Positions 60,732-64,000 of a stretch of DNA of 64,000 nucleotides are shown in pieces (position 1 is the stretch's first letter; every line of letters begins with the position of its first letter). The position numbers were made by a program, and so were the translations under genes. The notes below the pieces were generated by a model, which was given only the letters and a program-made list of their open reading frames with translations, had not been told where the DNA came from and ran no database searches. The stretch spans positions 28,236,183 to 28,300,182 of the forward strand of contig CM046347.1 of the NCBI GenBank assembly GCA_025403435.1. The letters run 5' to 3'. The DNA comes from Artocarpus heterophyllus (lineage: Eukaryota; Streptophyta; Magnoliopsida; Rosales; Moraceae).

Positions 60732-62742
60732 TGTTAGACATGTATGCCCTAAGGAGTAAAAATGTAATATGTTTTTTGGAGACATTTTTTATCAATAAAG
60801 AATTTATTCTTATATATACCAAATCTTGTCCTCTTTACGTTCATGTTTGTTGAATGTATGATAAGCAAACAGTAGTCTGAGACTGTCAGTCTAAACCTTA
60901 AGAATTGGGCATATGATGGACTGATTATGCGGAAGACACGATTCTTAAGGTGATGGTCTAAAACATATGATCCGCAATCGAGGGAATAAAGTTGGGCACT
61001 TTATTCATGTAAAGATTGTTATGTTGTCTATATCCCTTTTGGGAGATGGTTTGTCTTGACCATCGAAGTTGGACTCTGTGAATAGAAACATTGGTGCTTT
61101 GTCATAGGTGACAATGTGTTGGATTGGGACATAAAATGAATTGATTTGGATTAATAATTTTGTCTTGGAAAATCGATTCACTTTAGACAATCACTTGTAT
61201 TGTATCTTAACCTGAGATGAATAGTGGGCCCGTTGTCTCGACTTGTGTCTTTTGATGTGCCAATGGCTGACTCCCACATCTCAATAGTGGTACGCATGCC
61301 GGTACGTTGTAGGCATGACTCTTGATGGCATAGACTTGTTATTCATAGATATGGAATCCATAGCTCCTCTTTAGGAGTAATGATATCCTCTTATATGCGT
61401 TGTCCTGTAATTGGAAAACTGAAGCGCTCAACCATTTGGATACATAGGTGTAACCGAATGGTATACTATCTTTGGATGGTAAGTTTTCTAATGGTGAGAC
61501 AATGGAACGTGAGATAAAAATAATCGGAAAGGTAAGACAGAACTTGTCCTTAAGCTGATTATGGATTATCATACGGGGATACGATACGCTTTGATATTTC
61601 ATGGAGACTTAGCTGCACGAGCTTCGTAATTCTATAAAGTTCGAGAGTGCAGCTCCAAGCTTTTAGTGGAGTAGCGTTGGAGTTGATAATTGTGAAATGT
61701 ATATCTGGGATATTGGGTTTCATAATTATCATGAGCTTGAACTTTATAGGTCCATTTTGGTCCCCTTTGCTAGCTCACAAAATCCTATAACGACACGGCA
61801 TGCATTTCCAATAATTGGTGACTTATGTCGGGTTTATCGGATTGGTTTAAAATTTGTAACAATCAAATAATTCATGTCTATTTATTGGTTGAATTAATTT
61901 TGTAATAAAATTAATTTAAGATAAACTTGTTGAATTATTGGATCAGATAATTCTTATCTGTTTATCGGTTGATTTAATTTTGGATAAATTAGATCAAGAT
62001 AAACTTGTAGAATTATTTTGAATTGATTTATTTTCTTAGAGATTATCTTGATAAAGTTTGTTTTGATCAGATATCTTCTCTATTGGGTTATTTGAATCAA
62101 AACTGAGACTTTATCCTTTAGAATCTCGGGTGGAAAATAAAAGATTCGAGGAGATTTTTTCTCGAGAGTTCGGCCTGCCGAATGATGTGTTCGGCCTGCC
62201 GAATGGGCCTGTTCGGCCTGCCGATCAGCGGGAGATAAGATTACGCGTTTTCACGTGGATCTTATCAGATATTGATCCGAACTTGATTCCGTTTCGAGTT
62301 TTTGAGACCTAATCTAATAAGGACTGACCCCAGGACCAATGGCTATATAAAGGGAGTGAGTCTCATGATTTACTCAAATCAATTGAGAGATTAAGAGTGA
62401 TACTCTTCTAGTGAGCATCTGAAAAAACTCCCTGAGAGCTTTTGTTCACAAATCATGAACACTAGCTTTGGGTTCTCTCTCTTTGTTGGAAGGAGAGTCA
62501 CCGGTGGAAGAGCTGTACGTATGAGCCCACGCTCACTCCGGTTGTGGATAGAGAATAGCAAAGAAGACCAGTTGGTTGAGGCTTTTCTGGAACGTTACTT
62601 CTCTTCATAGGTTGTGGAGGTTCTTCACACAAAGGTTAGTAAGATCTGTCTAATTTATACATATAATATGTCAAACTTGTGTTTTGGAAATTACTCTGAT
62701 GGAAATTTTTTTAAAATTCTGCTGTGTACCGCGTTTCCAACA
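60732..62742 (+). repeat. 3' LTR of three-LTR composite
   Basis: TGTTAGACATGTATGCCC ... CGCGTTTCCAACA, 2,011 bp. TATA box 62,344-62,351; motif cluster 62,168-62,226. Antisense frame at 61,339-61,602 on the minus strand. Confidence 0.95.
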
Positions 62743-64000
62743 GTATCCATGTAGCAGACTTCTCATTTATTTGAACCCCTCTAGAGAAATACAAATATGA
62801 TTAGTTGCACTTGAATATACGACCTAAATGTCACTAGATTCCTCAACCAAACAAGTTTCTAAATATAGAAGATCACACCTATCTCCTTGGGAAAGGAAGT
62901 CTTTGCAATACTTCTTGATGTGCTCGACCGTCCTGCAAAAGAAGCATTTTACCTTCTTCGAGTTCTTCTTCTTCTTCTTCTTGCTCTTGTTGTTAGCAGG
63001 AATAGAAGACTTCCCATTCTTGGCCCATTGCTTCTTTCCATTCCCAGGGTTAGGATTGGGGCCAGAAGCAGCTATCATGTTGGCCTCGCCACCAATAGGA
63101 GACTCCCTGATCAACAGTTTGAAAGCCTGTAACTTTTTCATCAACTCTATTAAGGTCATATCCTGCCTATTGCTCAAATTAAATGTAGCTCTAAATAGAA
63201 TAAATTCCTTTGATAGAGTCTCAAAGGCCATAGTCATCTGAGTTTCAACATCGATGTCAGCTCCATTGGTTTGTGCCTCAATGAGGTAACCCATGACCAA
63301 CATCATGTGCTCCTTTACAAACGTCCCCTGTCTCTGTTTACAGTTCAAGACTTTCTGAAGCGCTCCTTGCCACTTTGTTAAGGCCTGGCCTCCAAACATG
63401 TCATCTAGATTATCCAAGATTTGCTTAGTAGTCTCATAATCCCTATGTTGAGCCTATAGCACGTTGTTCATGCTGACCATAACATAGCGGCGGGCCTGAT
63501 CATTTGTATCTTTCCAACGACATATGCTTAGAACTGATCATTGGTGAAATCTCCTAGAGGCTCGAGAGGAAAAGGGCGTCTCAACACAAAATTCAATTTT
63601 TCAAAGGACAGGACGATATCCAGGATGATAGAAATCTCTTCCTAGGGGTTAGGACCACCATGTTCTTCCTATGGACCAATGATGGAGGCCTTAGGTCCAC
63701 TCTTCGAAGACCTTCTCCCACTCAATCTTTTGAAATCAAGGTTTTATTTTAAGAACATGCATGAACAAATTTTAATTGAGCAGCACTCCCTATCTATATA
63801 TCATGTTATCAATATACATGGCAAATCATATTATAATGCAGACAAGCAAAGCAATCAAGCAATGCTACAAGGAAAATAATAATAAATAACCGTAATATTA
63901 TTGTTCCACCTTAGAGAATAGAAAATAAAGATTACAAGAGAATAATCGAAACATATTATTAATTCTTCATCCTTGAATCCTCAAGCTATATCCTTCTTCA
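62743..64000 (-). mobile_element. Host copia copy, gag side (continues past window end)
   Basis: Continues the copy broken at 51,410. Protease-side sequence (SSDI and upstream, near 62,760-62,830) is followed by gag and then leader. About 520 bp covering the gag start and the end of the leader is deleted at about 63,622, where ...gatatccagg meets atgatagaaatc. The leader runs to the end of the window; primer site and 5' LTR must lie beyond 64,000. Confidence 0.88.
62824..63620 (-). pseudogene. gag of host copia copy, N-terminally deleted
   Basis: Open frame 62,824-63,417 covers the gag C-terminal half: MDNLDDMFGGQA, ETQMTMAFETLSKEF, a lysine-rich linker, zinc knuckle CFFCRTVEHIKKYC (conserved Gly before His changed to Glu) and LYLETCLVEESSDI. 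The upstream part to 63,620 is frame-broken and the start codon is deleted. Confidence 0.85.

Larger units (their letters stand above)
51411..62742 (+). mobile_element. Three-LTR composite of the Copia-1 family, 11.3 kb
   Basis: Outer LTRs 51,411-53,446 and 60,732-62,742 with target duplication GTATC (51,406-51,410 and 62,743-62,747). Between them: primer site, leader, gag, integrase and first half of RT (to about 57,935), then a partial internal LTR (about 57,945-58,653), a second primer site and leader, then second half of RT and RNase H (about 59,592-60,719) and polypurine tract. It sits in the protease region of the older minus-strand copy, whose sequence joins up exactly when the insertion and one GTATC are removed. 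Confidence 0.92.

Overview
The window is nuclear DNA of a flowering plant, most likely a eudicot. It is AT-rich, has spliced gene structure, and is packed with plant LTR retrotransposons whose primer-binding sites match initiator tRNA-Met. Almost every long open reading frame belongs to a transposable element. The single host gene I can support is hidden by its introns.

Host gene (1,262-32,369, minus strand). Three widely spaced exons encode one 2-oxoglutarate/Fe(II)-dependent dioxygenase of the AOP/GA-oxidase-like plant type: N-terminal domain at 32,000-32,369, HxD catalytic half at 11,446-11,788, and the distal His, RxS motif and C-terminus at 1,262-1,498. Together they would give about 316 codons, the usual family length. 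The introns are about 20.2 kb and 9.9 kb and are swollen by transposons. An in-frame TAA in exon 2 and a one-base phase conflict at the exon 1/exon 2 junction suggest a decayed gene.

Intron 2 (1,499-11,445) holds a 3.2 kb imperfect palindrome (5,532-8,715) and a probable solo Ty3/gypsy-type LTR (8,874-10,780). Intron 1 (11,789-31,999) holds a CACTA-type terminus, a Mutator-like TIR element (12,136-22,974) whose left inverted repeat was split by a 9.7 kb Copia element (Copia-1, TSD CTTTG), and a second unrelated Copia element (Copia-2, 24,523-30,876). Copia-2 appears to start gag inside its LTR and splice across the leader.

Right half (32,655-64,000). Another gypsy-type LTR is interrupted by a 14.7 kb composite insertion of the Copia-1 family (33,678-48,373, TSD GTCCT). 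This carries an inverted pol/LTR block, a captured piece of a gypsy LTR, 813-814 bp chimeric tandem units and a duplicated RNase H segment. Next comes a minus-strand copy of the same family (48,400 to past the window end), itself split by an 11.3 kb three-LTR composite (51,411-62,742, TSD GTATC). All copies carry stops, frameshifts or deletions; none looks autonomous. Elements of this family carry clusters of a quasi-palindrome, TCGGCCTGCCGA, in both LTR and leader, and similar clusters occur in the gypsy-type LTRs.

All calls are by eye. Family names are by motif recognition; no alignments or database searches were run.
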